Made by a program: the position numbers and the translations under genes
Shown: positions 8,395 through 18,207 of the stretch, one piece after another
How positions within the stretch are numbered: position 1 is the stretch's first letter
Layout of the letters: each line of letters begins with the position of its first letter
Source: an uncultured Bacteroidia bacterium
GTDB taxonomy: Bacteria; Bacteroidota; Bacteroidia; JANWVE01
DNA: 62,115 nt
Assembly: GCA_938028625.1 (NCBI GenBank)
Contig: CALIZB010000035.1
Span: 1 to 62,115, forward strand
Direction: 5' to 3'
The notes under the pieces: generated by a model
Databases searched by the model: none
What the model was told of the DNA's origin: nothing
What the model saw: only the letters and a program-made list of their open reading frames with translations

Positions 8395-11013
8395 ATGAAA
8401 CATATATTTTTACTTTCAGTACTTTTTATACTTTCTTCGCAAGTACAAGCAGAAATCTCTACTCATTTTTTCATAGAAAATAAAGGTCAGTGGGATAAAG
8501 AAGTACTATATTTATGCCGCATAAACGGGCTAAATGCTTGGATTAATAAATCAGGAGTTACATACGATTTTCACAAGTGGAAAAAGCTCAACCGTTTTGA
8601 TGTGCAGTTTATAGATAATAAAAATGACCATTATATCCAATACGGGCATATTATCAAAGTAAATCATGTAAATGCCAATGCAAATCCCTGTTCTGAAACA
8701 AAACAAAAAAATGATGCTTACTACAACTATCTTGTTGGGAATAATCCTGAAAAATGGGCAAGTTATGTTGGTCTATATCAAGAAATTATTGTCAAAAATA
8801 TTTACGAAGGTATAGACCAAAGATGGTATTTTGATGAAGGCAATTTGCGTTATGACTATATTGTATCACCTCTTGCGGATTATAAGAAGATACAACTTTC
8901 TGTACAAGGTTCAGATAAATGCCAAATTAAAGAAAATGATTTAGTATTTAACACCATTTTTGGAGAAGTCCGCCAGTGTAAATTATTTGTCTATCAAAAT
9001 ATTGATGGTGTTAAAAAAGCAGTTCAAGCTAAATGGATACAAAAAAATGAGCATTTTAGCTTTGAGTTAGGTAACTATGACTCTCGCTATCCTTTGATTA
9101 TTGACCCCTTAATTTGGAGTACATACATAGGCGGCACGGCTGATGACCACCCGTGTGATGTTACTCGTGATATTTTTAATAATGTATATATAACAGGTTA
9201 TACTGCATCTGCTTCTTATCCTACTACGGCAGGAGTGTATGATAATACTCATAATGGAGGAGGTTCATACCCGCATGATGTTTTTGTAAGCAAATTAAAT
9301 TCAACGGGAACAACATTATTATACAGTACTTTTATTGGTGGAAGTCAGGGAGAAGTAGCCGAGAAAATAGTAGTGAATAATGCCGGTAATGTATATCTTA
9401 CAGGGGGTACTACATCCTCTGACTTTCCTGTAACCGCGGGCGCGTATGACACTACCTACAACGGTGATGGATTTGCAAGCTGGATATGGGGTGATGTGTT
9501 TATTTTACAACTCAATGCCACAGGTTCTGCTTTGGTATTTTCTACTTTTGTAGGTGGTGATATGGATGACGTAGGCAGAGCTTTATATGTAGATGCTAAC
9601 GGAGATATATATTGTGCAGGTGCGGCAAGGTCTAATTTTCCTGTTACCGCAGGGGCTTTTGATACTGTTTATAGTTTTGGACCTTATGACGGTTTTATAT
9701 TAAAAATGAACGCCACAGCTACCGCACTTATTTACTGTACCTATTACGGCGGTTCAGGTAATGATACAGCTAATGGCATCACCGTAGATGATTCAGGCAA
9801 TGCGTATGTAACAGGAAATACTCATTCCACAGATTTTCCTACCACAGCAGGTGCTTTTGATACTTCTTTTAATGGAGTTTATGATGGATATGTGCTTAAA
9901 ATAAACCCAACAGGAACGGCATTAGTATACTCTACATTCATAGGAGGACCTAATGAGGATAGGCATCTTGGAATTGTGTTAAAAGGTAATTATAACATTG
10001 TTATCGCAGGATTTAGTAACTCTGCTAGTTACCCAACCACAGCAGGCGCTTATGATACTTCTCATAACGGGGATTATGATGTAGTGCTTACAGAAATTGA
10101 TGCCATAGGTAGTAGTTTAGTATATTCTACATACATGGGAGGATTTGGTCCCGATATGGGGTTATGTATAACACAAAGTTTTTCAGGATTTATTTATGTA
10201 TCAGGGTACGCTAATGCAGGTTTTCCAACCACAGCAGGTGCTTATGATACTTCACACAACGGCGACGAAGATGTATTTATTGCCATATTTAACCCTTCTT
10301 TGAGTAGTTTATTATATTGTACCTATATCGGGGGAATTAGCTATGACCGTGCCACAGGAATAATTACTGATAATGCAGGTTATCCCATTGTTACAGGTAG
10401 AACATATTCCCTAGATTATCCTACTACGGTAGGGACTTATGATGTTACCCATAATGGCGCGATGGACGGCTTTGTAACTAAACTTGACCCTTCTATACCT
10501 TTACCCATAATTTCTTTTACTTTGTCTGCAACGTTTGAGCAGAATAATACTGTTCAGTTACAATGGCAATATGCAGGAGCAGAGAAAGCACATCAATACA
10601 GCATAGAATACTGTACCTCTGAACAGCCCACATGGCAGTACCTGACAAATACCCATGAGTCACAATATACAGATGAAATAGCTGTACAACAAACCATTCA
10701 ACAAGGTAAAAACAGTTTGCTCTACAAAGTTAAAGCACTGAATAAAGACGGAGTAACCCTTGTAGAGCAAGTTCAGGAAGTACAGTTATTCAACCATTCA
10801 ACTCTTATACTCTATCCAACCCTGAATAATGGCAGTTTTACCATTCAAAGTTCCTTAAATACAGAAGTAATTATCATAGATATGCAAGGTAAAATTGTTT
10901 TTAGTACTCATATTCAGTCAGGTAAAAATGAACTGCAAATTCCTCTTTCCAAAGGTGTATACTACCTGAAAGCAAGAGATATTCCTGCTGTACAAAAACT
11001 TACAGTATGGTAG
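8395..11013 (+). CDS. SBBP-repeat secreted protein with T9SS type A sorting tail
   Basis: An 872-residue surface or secreted protein. Order: signal peptide (residues 1-20), an N-terminal DUF7948-like domain starting FFIENKGQWDKEV, then a series of SBBP repeats of roughly 55-60 residues (about residues 240-700, each with TTAGAYDTSHNG, a D-x-x-x-x-K/L strand, and LVYSTYIGG), a fibronectin-like segment, and a C-terminal type IX sorting domain (LYPTLNNGSFTI through GVYYLKA). SBBP repeats form a beta-propeller. The ATG at 8395 gives a clean signal peptide and lies 39 bases after the -7 element. The histidine kinase gene follows after 47 bases on the same strand and may be co-transcribed. Confidence 0.9.
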   Translation: MKHIFLLSVLFILSSQVQAEISTHFFIENKGQWDKEVLYLCRINGLNAWINKSGVTYDFHKWKKLNRFDVQFIDNKNDHYIQYGHIIKVNHVNANANPCSETKQKNDAYYNYLVGNNPEKWASYVGLYQEIIVKNIYEGIDQRWYFDEGNLRYDYIVSPLADYKKIQLSVQGSDKCQIKENDLVFNTIFGEVRQCKLFVYQNIDGVKKAVQAKWIQKNEHFSFELGNYDSRYPLIIDPLIWSTYIGGTADDHPCDVTRDIFNNVYITGYTASASYPTTAGVYDNTHNGGGSYPHDVFVSKLNSTGTTLLYSTFIGGSQGEVAEKIVVNNAGNVYLTGGTTSSDFPVTAGAYDTTYNGDGFASWIWGDVFILQLNATGSALVFSTFVGGDMDDVGRALYVDANGDIYCAGAARSNFPVTAGAFDTVYSFGPYDGFILKMNATATALIYCTYYGGSGNDTANGITVDDSGNAYVTGNTHSTDFPTTAGAFDTSFNGVYDGYVLKINPTGTALVYSTFIGGPNEDRHLGIVLKGNYNIVIAGFSNSASYPTTAGAYDTSHNGDYDVVLTEIDAIGSSLVYSTYMGGFGPDMGLCITQSFSGFIYVSGYANAGFPTTAGAYDTSHNGDEDVFIAIFNPSLSSLLYCTYIGGISYDRATGIITDNAGYPIVTGRTYSLDYPTTVGTYDVTHNGAMDGFVTKLDPSIPLPIISFTLSATFEQNNTVQLQWQYAGAEKAHQYSIEYCTSEQPTWQYLTNTHESQYTDEIAVQQTIQQGKNSLLYKVKALNKDGVTLVEQVQEVQLFNHSTLILYPTLNNGSFTIQSSLNTEVIIIDMQGKIVFSTHIQSGKNELQIPLSKGVYYLKARDIPAVQKLTVW
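9118..10490 (+). repeat. In-frame SBBP repeat tract
   Basis: Tandem coding repeats with a period of roughly 170-190 bases within the SBBP gene. The phrases PTTAGAYDT and STYIGG recur, and the DNA around ACCACAGCAGG(T/C)GC is itself strongly conserved between units, pointing to recent duplication or gene conversion in the central copies. Confidence 0.8.
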
Positions 11014-11060
11014 ATGCAAGTTGTGAGGGGGGTATCACAAATTTTGAGTAACTTTAAACA

Positions 11061-13874
11061 ATGAAGAGCAAAAACAAAAGCGCGCTCATGGTATTTTTTA
11101 TGTTAATTCTTTTTTTTGCACAGGCACAAATCCCCCTTACTGTGCCTTTACACCATTTTACACAAATAAAAAACTCTCAAATCTATGATATTGCAGAATT
11201 TGACAAAGAAATATACATAGCTACCAGCAGAGGACTTTTCAAATATAATGGACAAGAATTATATGCCTTTTCATTAGAAAATGGACTGAAAGATGACGAG
11301 CTTTTTAATTTTCAGGTGTATAATAATAAGTTATGGTTTAATTCTATTACAGGCAGATTATACTATCTGTCTATGCAAACAAATGATGTAAAAGAATTTA
11401 CACCCTTTTTACAGGACTATATCAAAACATTTTTTTGGTACAAAGAAACACTATACTATACAAATAACAAAAGCGAACTATGTGTATGGAAGTCTGAATA
11501 CAGAACAAAGAAGGTTATACAAAGTATTTTTAATGTATTAGACTACAAAGTAAAAGAAAACGATTTATATTTATTGCATGCAGATTTTGAGTATTCTATA
11601 CTCTCAACAGATACACATACTTTCAAAAAAAATACTATAAAAAATACTGTTGGAATGGGATATACTATTCCTATTCGTAACCGAAACATGAGTGTACAAA
11701 ATAATATCTACACTTTTTTTAGACAAAAACTTGCACAGATACATATTCATAACCAAACTTTACAAGAAATACCTATACAAGATGTAGGTACTCTATATAG
11801 CATATATCCTACGGAAAACTCTATTTTGATAGGCACTCAAAACGGATTATATCAGTATAAAAATCAAAAAACAGAGTGTATTATCTCTAACTTGTTTGTA
11901 ACTAATATCATTAAAGATAGTGAAGATACTTTTTGGATAACTACCTTTAACGGTGAAATATACATCATACCTGATATTGAAATTCAAACTATTTTTTATT
12001 CTGATAAAAATGTTGCTTCTAACATGAGAAAAGTTCATGTTTTTGATAACCAGGTTATCTGTGGTACAAATACAGGTGAGATACTCATCAATCATCAAGT
12101 GCTAAATTCTGTCAAAAAAAATTATGAAGCAGGCAAACTTAATAGAATATTGGGTATTAACTCAAATCAAAGTAAAGTATATATAACCAGAGATGACGGC
12201 TTTTTTATCTATGACCTAAATAAAAAAACGACTGAGTACATTGGCACTAAATATACTATAAAAAAATTATTACTTACAGATACTACGTATTACATAATAG
12301 GTGCATATTACTCTATTGCCTTAATGGACAAAAAAACCAAACAAACTATCAAACAATATAACTGTTCAAGAGTAGCAGATTTAATTATGTTTAATCATAA
12401 ACCTTTCTTATGCACTTACGATAAAGTTTATTTTATAGAAAAAGATAGTCTAAATGAAGTCCTGAACAATCAGTATAAAGAAAATAAAATACGTTTTGCT
12501 TATTATGATACGCTTCATAGGCGTCTTTACATAGCTCACCAAAAGGGAATACATATCTATAATACTCAACTACAATTACTTAAAAATATACATTTAGACC
12601 CAAACTATATTATCAATAAAATACAAGTTCATAAAGAACAGGTTTATATTGCTTCTCAATTAGGGTTATTTGTAATGGACATCTATGCAGATAATCTTTT
12701 ACCTATTCAGAACCTACATAATTTGAGTATATATGATATTTTTATCCATCAAGACACTTTACATTTTGTTTCTCATGCGGGATATGGAAATATTCCGGTA
12801 AAAAAACTTAATTATACACTACCTAATTTCTCCGTAGAGTATAAATATAAAGAGAAGTATTTAACTAATCGTAACGAAATGATACAGTTACGGTATCCTG
12901 ATAATATATTAGAACTCATTGTAATACCTAAAACGATAAAGTTCAGATATACTACAAATTTTACCTATCAAATTACTGGAAACTCAAACGAAGAGCATAC
13001 AAAATATAATCTATTAGCTATCCCATTTATACAAAGCGGAGTATATCATTTAAATATAAAAACGAACATAGAAAAAAACAACGTACATCAAGATACATTC
13101 AAAGTAAAATATACCTTACCTATATGGAAAGATAGAAATTTTAAGATATTTATTTCAGTAATTATTGCGATTATAGGTCTTTTAGCCTATATGAACCACC
13201 TTATCCAAAAAGAAAAACAAAAGTCTTATTACAAAAAACAAGAGATTGAAAACTTAAAACTTCAATTACAAGCGGTTCAATCTCGTTTGAATCCGCATTT
13301 TATATTTAATGGACTACAATCTTTACAGTACCTTGTAGTAAGCAAACAGAATGATTTAACAAGGGCATATCTTAATGATTTTGCCGCATTAACTCGTAAG
13401 TTTCTCAATTATTCTCAAAAAGAGTTTTGTACTATTGAAGAAGAAATTGCTATTCTCAAACATTACCTTAATTTAGAAAATATAGCTCATGATAATAAAG
13501 TAAAATATACCCTTAATACGCAGATAGAAGATGAAATTATTCTTACTCAGCCTATTATTCCATCTTTAATTTTGCAACCTTTGGTAGAAAATATATTCAA
13601 ACACGCTTTTACAGAGGATTATCTTAATCCTTGTATAGAAATTCGTTTTATAGAAAACATACAGCAAAATAATTTAATCATAGAAATAGAAGATAACGGT
13701 GTGGGTATAAGTAGCGAAATTCTTTCGCACTCCAAAGGACTTTTATTGATACAAGAAAGGTTAAAAATTATCAATCAAACGTATAAAACTAAACATACTA
13801 TTGATATTAAAAATGCAGAAAAATACCCAACAGGAACATTATGTCGTCTAATCCTTCAATTTAATCCGATATGA
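11061..13874 (+). CDS. LytS-family propeller sensor histidine kinase
   Basis: A 937-residue inner-membrane sensor. It has a signal peptide (to about residue 22), a large periplasmic segment of short propeller-like blades (about 30-600), a Y_Y_Y-like beta domain (about 610-680), one membrane helix (FKIFISVIIAIIGLLAY, about 694-712), a coiled coil, and a His_kinase domain with phospho-accepting His746 in LNPHFIFN. The ATPase part shows the N box QPLVENIFKHAF and the G1 box EDNGVGIS. It overlaps the LytTR regulator by four bases (ATGA), giving a paired two-component system. The input ligand is unknown; neighbours suggest control of surface proteins, which is inference. Confidence 0.92.
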   Translation: MKSKNKSALMVFFMLILFFAQAQIPLTVPLHHFTQIKNSQIYDIAEFDKEIYIATSRGLFKYNGQELYAFSLENGLKDDELFNFQVYNNKLWFNSITGRLYYLSMQTNDVKEFTPFLQDYIKTFFWYKETLYYTNNKSELCVWKSEYRTKKVIQSIFNVLDYKVKENDLYLLHADFEYSILSTDTHTFKKNTIKNTVGMGYTIPIRNRNMSVQNNIYTFFRQKLAQIHIHNQTLQEIPIQDVGTLYSIYPTENSILIGTQNGLYQYKNQKTECIISNLFVTNIIKDSEDTFWITTFNGEIYIIPDIEIQTIFYSDKNVASNMRKVHVFDNQVICGTNTGEILINHQVLNSVKKNYEAGKLNRILGINSNQSKVYITRDDGFFIYDLNKKTTEYIGTKYTIKKLLLTDTTYYIIGAYYSIALMDKKTKQTIKQYNCSRVADLIMFNHKPFLCTYDKVYFIEKDSLNEVLNNQYKENKIRFAYYDTLHRRLYIAHQKGIHIYNTQLQLLKNIHLDPNYIINKIQVHKEQVYIASQLGLFVMDIYADNLLPIQNLHNLSIYDIFIHQDTLHFVSHAGYGNIPVKKLNYTLPNFSVEYKYKEKYLTNRNEMIQLRYPDNILELIVIPKTIKFRYTTNFTYQITGNSNEEHTKYNLLAIPFIQSGVYHLNIKTNIEKNNVHQDTFKVKYTLPIWKDRNFKIFISVIIAIIGLLAYMNHLIQKEKQKSYYKKQEIENLKLQLQAVQSRLNPHFIFNGLQSLQYLVVSKQNDLTRAYLNDFAALTRKFLNYSQKEFCTIEEEIAILKHYLNLENIAHDNKVKYTLNTQIEDEIILTQPIIPSLILQPLVENIFKHAFTEDYLNPCIEIRFIENIQQNNLIIEIEDNGVGISSEILSHSKGLLLIQERLKIINQTYKTKHTIDIKNAEKYPTGTLCRLILQFNPI

Positions 13875-14620
13875 AAAAAGAAATTGTAGTACTTATACTA
13901 GAAGATGAACAACTTAGTCGTAAGCATATTCTGTATGAATTACAAGCTATGTCAGAATATAATTTTACTATCTATGAAGCCTCAGATATTCTTACAGCTA
14001 AAAGTTTGCTTATCAAGCATAGACCTGAACTTTTATTGTTAGATATTCAGATAAAGTCTAATATTTCTTTTGAACTTTTAGAGGATTTGCCTTTTTCTGA
14101 TTTTCAGGTTATTTTTATTACAGCTTATGACTATTATGCCCTTAAAGCTATTAAATTTTCAGCTATAGACTATATCTTAAAACCTGTACAAAGTCAAGAG
14201 TTTCAACAAGCCATTAGGCACGCTGTGGAGGAGATGGAAAAAAATAATTTCTATAATAAACTCAAAATGGAACACTTTAAAGATACTTTTGATAAACAAG
14301 AAGAAAGTATTATTATTCACTCTTCAAAAGGTACTTTTAAGGCATATTATCACGAAATTTTATACTTACAATCGGATAGTAATTATACCCATATCTATTT
14401 TGTAAATAGACAACCTGTTTTAGTAGCCAAAACCTTAAAGTTTTATGCAGAACTATTAAAGGAAAATTTTATTCGGACACATCAATCATATCTAGTTAAT
14501 AAAACACATATAGAAAAAATTATCAGTAATAAGCAAAAATGCGTAGTTCGTATAATTAACGGCGTAGAAATTCCTATATCTAGCCGTATGCGGCATATCA
14601 TCAATAATTTATTAGTTTGA
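13871..14620 (+). CDS. LytTR-family response regulator
   Basis: A 249-residue DNA-binding regulator. The receiver domain (1-125) has the acidic pocket EDE at 11-13, phospho-acceptor Asp58 in LLLLDIQ and Lys104 in YILKPV. A LytTR domain occupies about 144-249 (IIIHSSKGTFKAYYHEILYLQSDSNYTHIYF and FIRTHQSYLVNKTHIEKI). It overlaps the kinase gene by four bases, so the pair is almost certainly cognate. A terminator-like hairpin lies 9 bases after its stop. Confidence 0.95.
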   Translation: MKKEIVVLILEDEQLSRKHILYELQAMSEYNFTIYEASDILTAKSLLIKHRPELLLLDIQIKSNISFELLEDLPFSDFQVIFITAYDYYALKAIKFSAIDYILKPVQSQEFQQAIRHAVEEMEKNNFYNKLKMEHFKDTFDKQEESIIIHSSKGTFKAYYHEILYLQSDSNYTHIYFVNRQPVLVAKTLKFYAELLKENFIRTHQSYLVNKTHIEKIISNKQKCVVRIINGVEIPISSRMRHIINNLLV

Positions 14621-14623
14621 ATA

Positions 14624-14648
14624 TAAAAAAGAGGGCATTTAGCCCTCT
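14624..14648 (-). terminator. Hairpin terminator between LytTR gene and sorted protein
   Basis: A perfect 7-base stem AGAGGGC/GCCCTCT with loop ATTTA. On the minus strand it is followed by TTTTTT, so it works best for the minus-strand sorted-protein gene; the plus-strand regulator may share it without a T tract. Confidence 0.8.
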
Positions 14649-14676
14649 AAGTCAACCTTTTACTTGAATGAAAAAG

Positions 14677-15594
14677 TTACATCTTTTCTATTTTTTGCAA
14701 GCAAACCTTATTACTATGAGTATTTTGTAATCTTAAAATGTACATACCTTTGGGCAGTTCTGAGAAGTTAATGGTAATTATACCACCGCTGACGCTTACA
14801 TTAGATTGAACTACATGTTTGCCTGTCATGTCGGAAATAGTCATATTATAGTTACCAGATTCTGTTTCTATGCTTATGTAGTCAATTGTAGGATTAGGAT
14901 ATACTTTGAGCGGTTCTTGTTCAAAAGAAGCATTAGATATACTCATAGGCGTCATGATGGTAAATACAGCATTACTGGTGTCTCCGATTGGGGGATACAT
15001 AAAATGACGGACTTGCACTAAACATTGTGTAGACGCACTACCACCAATAACCCAACTATAACTACCACCACCTACTCCATTTGGAACGTTAGTCTGAATG
15101 ATATTCCATGAACCTCCATTATCTCTTGACTCACCAACGTTCACAGCCGTGACTGGACCTGTTGTATTCCAAGTAATGTTGTATGTGCCGCCAATGTTCC
15201 AATTCTCTCCGCCATTAGGTGAAGTAACTGTAATGGTTGGAGGTTGAATAGTGAATGACGCATCACTCACATCTTCTATGGGTGCCATGCTATTAACTAC
15301 CTTAATAAAACACTTGTTAGAATTAGCGTAAGGTACTGTGATAGTGTGGCTTCCTCCCATACTACTCGAAGGAATTCCTGAGGCTATGGTTGTCCAAGTT
15401 ACCATGTTATCTATGGATAGTAAGATATTCACTGTAGGGGGCATACCTGTAAACGTCCACGTTACGGTTTGTGATGTAAATGAATACCAATTTTCTCCGC
15501 CATTAGGAGAAACTACGTTGATACTTTGGGCACGTAAAGAATTTGCACCCAATACAAGAACAAGCAGAATTGATAATAATGAAAACTGTTTCAT
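14677..15594 (-). CDS. Secreted protein with two PNGGENW domains and T9SS sorting tail
   Basis: A 305-residue exported protein. A signal peptide ends near SLRAQ (residue 23). Two homologous beta-sandwich units of about 95 residues follow, each opening V(T/V)SPNGGENW and continuing with a TWTFTG or TWNTTG strand (the Kre9/KNH-like repeat common in Bacteroidota surface proteins). The last 75 residues are a type A sorting domain: LKVYPNPTIDYISIE, SDMTGKHV, LPKGMYILRL. It should be exported by type IX secretion and attached to or released from the surface. It is convergent with the LytTR gene. The ligand or adhesive role is unknown. Confidence 0.88.
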   Translation of the reverse strand: MKQFSLLSILLVLVLGANSLRAQSINVVSPNGGENWYSFTSQTVTWTFTGMPPTVNILLSIDNMVTWTTIASGIPSSSMGGSHTITVPYANSNKCFIKVVNSMAPIEDVSDASFTIQPPTITVTSPNGGENWNIGGTYNITWNTTGPVTAVNVGESRDNGGSWNIIQTNVPNGVGGGSYSWVIGGSASTQCLVQVRHFMYPPIGDTSNAVFTIMTPMSISNASFEQEPLKVYPNPTIDYISIETESGNYNMTISDMTGKHVVQSNVSVSGGIITINFSELPKGMYILRLQNTHSNKVCLQKIEKM

Positions 15595-15872
15595 AAGTGC
15601 TTACTTAAACGGCAATTCTTATTCCTTGTATCCGAAAAACACCCTGACTTTATTAGACGTCCCAACGTATTGAGAATTTGAGATAATGGTACTTTAAAGA
15701 TTATTTTTGCAACAATTCCGATAGGATAATTCTCAATTTAATATACTGACAATAAACGCTTTACAAAAAAAAGCCCAGACTTAACACAAAAAATTTGGCA
15801 ACTATACACATTTTCATTTATAACTTTGAACTACCAAAGTGGGTTAACACTCCAAAAATGTGTGAATAAAGT

Positions 15873-18197
15873 ATGACAAAAACCTTAGTGATTGTGGAGT
15901 CTCCTGCCAAAGCCAAGTCTATCAACAAGTACCTTGGAAGTAATTATATTGTAAAAGCCTCCGTAGGACATGTAAAAGACTTACCTAAAAATGAACAGGC
16001 TATTGATAAAACCAACGGATTTAAGTTAAATTACGAGATTATCAAGGGGAAGAAGAAAGTGATTGATGAGCTAAAAAAAGCCGCAGGAGAAGTTGATACG
16101 GTATTGCTTGCCACAGACCCTGACCGTGAAGGTGAAGCTATTGCATGGCATATTGCTAATGAGGTTCAGCGAAAAAATAAAAACATATATCGTGTGGTAT
16201 TTAATGAAATTACTAAAAATGCCGTTTTACAGGCAATACAAAACCCACACGCATTAGATATGCACTTGGTACGCGCACAAGAAGCACGCCGTGCATTGGA
16301 CAGATTAGTAGGTTTTGAAATCTCCCCCGTACTTTGGAAAAGTCTCCGTTATGGATTATCCGCAGGTAGAGTACAATCTATTGCATTAGAATGGATAGTA
16401 AACAGAGAATTGGAAATTCAAGCCTTTAAAAGTCAAGAATACTGGACATTAGAAGCTATATTTAGCACAAAAGAAAAAGAAACTTATACAGCACGTTTGT
16501 ACAGTGTATTGAATAAAGTTGTAGGTGATGATACCGAAGATAAAAAGAAACTGCGCATTACTGATGAAGCCATGATGCTTCGCTGTATTGCAGATATTCA
16601 GAAACACAGTTTTGTTATAGACAGTATTGTTACCAAACCGCGTAAGACCAATCCTTATCCGCCGTTTATTACGTCTACATTACAACAAGCCGCCGCAAAT
16701 ACTCTGAAATTTACGCCTAAACGCACTATGAGTATAGCCCAACAACTCTACGAAGGTTTAGATATTGGAGGAGAAACCACAGGTTTAATTACCTATATGC
16801 GTACTGATTCTACAAGGTTAAGTGATGAAGCTATTAACGCTATTAGAGGATATATTCAGCAAAAGTACGGGCAAAAATATCTTCCTGCACAAGCTAATAT
16901 ATACGGAAAAGCCAAAAAAGGCGCTAATATTCAAGATGCACACGAAGCTATACGCCCCACCAGTATGAAAAACGAACCTTCTGTGGTTAAACCCTATCTT
17001 ACTGATGAACAGTTCGCTTTGTATCAACTAATATGGAATAGAACCATTGCCTGCCAAATGGAAGCCGCAGTAGATGAAATTACTACCGTAGATACCGTAA
17101 GTACAGACGAGAAAAAAACGTACCTTTTCAGAACCACAGAAAGCAAACCTGTTTTTGATGGTTACAGAGCAGTATGGCAACACGGAGCTGATGTACAGAA
17201 TGAGGACGAAAACAATGAATGGAACAGCAAACTGCCCAAGAGTCTTAAAGTGAAAGATGTTGTAAAACCTGAAAAATTTAACAAACAACAGCATTTTACC
17301 AAGCCGCCTGCACGCTATAATCCGTCCTCATTGGTAAAAGCATTAGAGGATGCAGGTATCGGCAGACCTAGCACTTATGCCGCTATTATTGATGTGCTTC
17401 AAGAAAGAGAATACGTAGTCCTTAAAGATAAACGTTTTTACCCCACAGAATTAGGTATCAGTGTGAGTAAATTTTTACAGGAACGGTTTAATACTTTTCT
17501 CAATGAAGCCCTTACCCAAAAAATGGAAGCAGGGTTAGATGAAATTGCTCATGGTAAAGAAAAATACGAAAATTTTTTACAAAACTTTTATACACTTTTA
17601 GAACAAGCTGTTAAAGAAGCAGAACAAAATAAAGATAAAGCAGGTAAAGTACTTATTTATCTTAATGATAAGGACGGAAATCGTATTAAATGTGATAAAT
17701 GTGAAACAGGTTATTTAGTAGAAAGATGGAATAAAAGTGGGCGCTTCGCTTCATGTAGCAACTATCCTGAATGTAAAAATATCAAGAATATTAACGAGGA
17801 GGGCGAAATATTCGAACCTAAAAAGCAAGAAGCTATTCTTACAGAAGAAAAATGCCCACTTTGTGGTAAAAAAATGCTTCTTAAAGAAGGTAAATTTGGT
17901 AAATACTACGCTTGTATAGACTATCCTAAGATATGTAAAGGTACACGTCCTTATATAGACCCACAAGCAGAAACATATCCTTGTCCTAAATGTAAAATAG
18001 GTACTGTTTCTGAAAGAAAAGGTAGATTCGGAGTATTTTATCCATGTAACCGTTATCCTGACTGTGATTTTAGTATGAAATCTAAACCCATAGTACAAAA
18101 ATGCAAAAACTGCGATTGTACATTATTGGAAGAAAAAATATCTAAAAAATACGGCACACAATTGATTTGTCCTATGTGTAAAACCATACAGGATTAA
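15873..18197 (+). CDS. topA: DNA topoisomerase I
   Basis: Type IA topoisomerase of 774 residues that relaxes negative supercoils. The TOPRIM domain opens with LVIVESPAKAKSINKYLG and includes LATDPDREGEAIAWH (metal-binding DxD). Catalytic Tyr308 is in GLITYMRTDSTRLS. Four cysteine clusters at the C-terminus (CDKCETGYL..C..YPEC, CPLCGKKM, CPKCKIG, CKNCDC..CPMC) are zinc ribbons typical of bacterial TopA. A -7-like TAACTTTG lies at 15821-15828. Length and motifs are complete. It is convergent with a GT39-like gene ten bases away. Confidence 0.97.
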   Translation: MTKTLVIVESPAKAKSINKYLGSNYIVKASVGHVKDLPKNEQAIDKTNGFKLNYEIIKGKKKVIDELKKAAGEVDTVLLATDPDREGEAIAWHIANEVQRKNKNIYRVVFNEITKNAVLQAIQNPHALDMHLVRAQEARRALDRLVGFEISPVLWKSLRYGLSAGRVQSIALEWIVNRELEIQAFKSQEYWTLEAIFSTKEKETYTARLYSVLNKVVGDDTEDKKKLRITDEAMMLRCIADIQKHSFVIDSIVTKPRKTNPYPPFITSTLQQAAANTLKFTPKRTMSIAQQLYEGLDIGGETTGLITYMRTDSTRLSDEAINAIRGYIQQKYGQKYLPAQANIYGKAKKGANIQDAHEAIRPTSMKNEPSVVKPYLTDEQFALYQLIWNRTIACQMEAAVDEITTVDTVSTDEKKTYLFRTTESKPVFDGYRAVWQHGADVQNEDENNEWNSKLPKSLKVKDVVKPEKFNKQQHFTKPPARYNPSSLVKALEDAGIGRPSTYAAIIDVLQEREYVVLKDKRFYPTELGISVSKFLQERFNTFLNEALTQKMEAGLDEIAHGKEKYENFLQNFYTLLEQAVKEAEQNKDKAGKVLIYLNDKDGNRIKCDKCETGYLVERWNKSGRFASCSNYPECKNIKNINEEGEIFEPKKQEAILTEEKCPLCGKKMLLKEGKFGKYYACIDYPKICKGTRPYIDPQAETYPCPKCKIGTVSERKGRFGVFYPCNRYPDCDFSMKSKPIVQKCKNCDCTLLEEKISKKYGTQLICPMCKTIQD

Positions 18198-18207
18198 AAT
18201 ATATCAT

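Noticed and set aside
9118-10490. Repeat tract considered as a CRISPR or satellite array
   Set aside because: Repeats are in frame, encode SBBP propeller units and lack constant spacers.
15670-15736. 9-base inverted repeat TTGAGAATT...AATTCTCAA before topA
   Set aside because: Arms are about 50 bases apart and AT-rich; could be chance. The 278-base gap otherwise shows only a -7-like element for topA.
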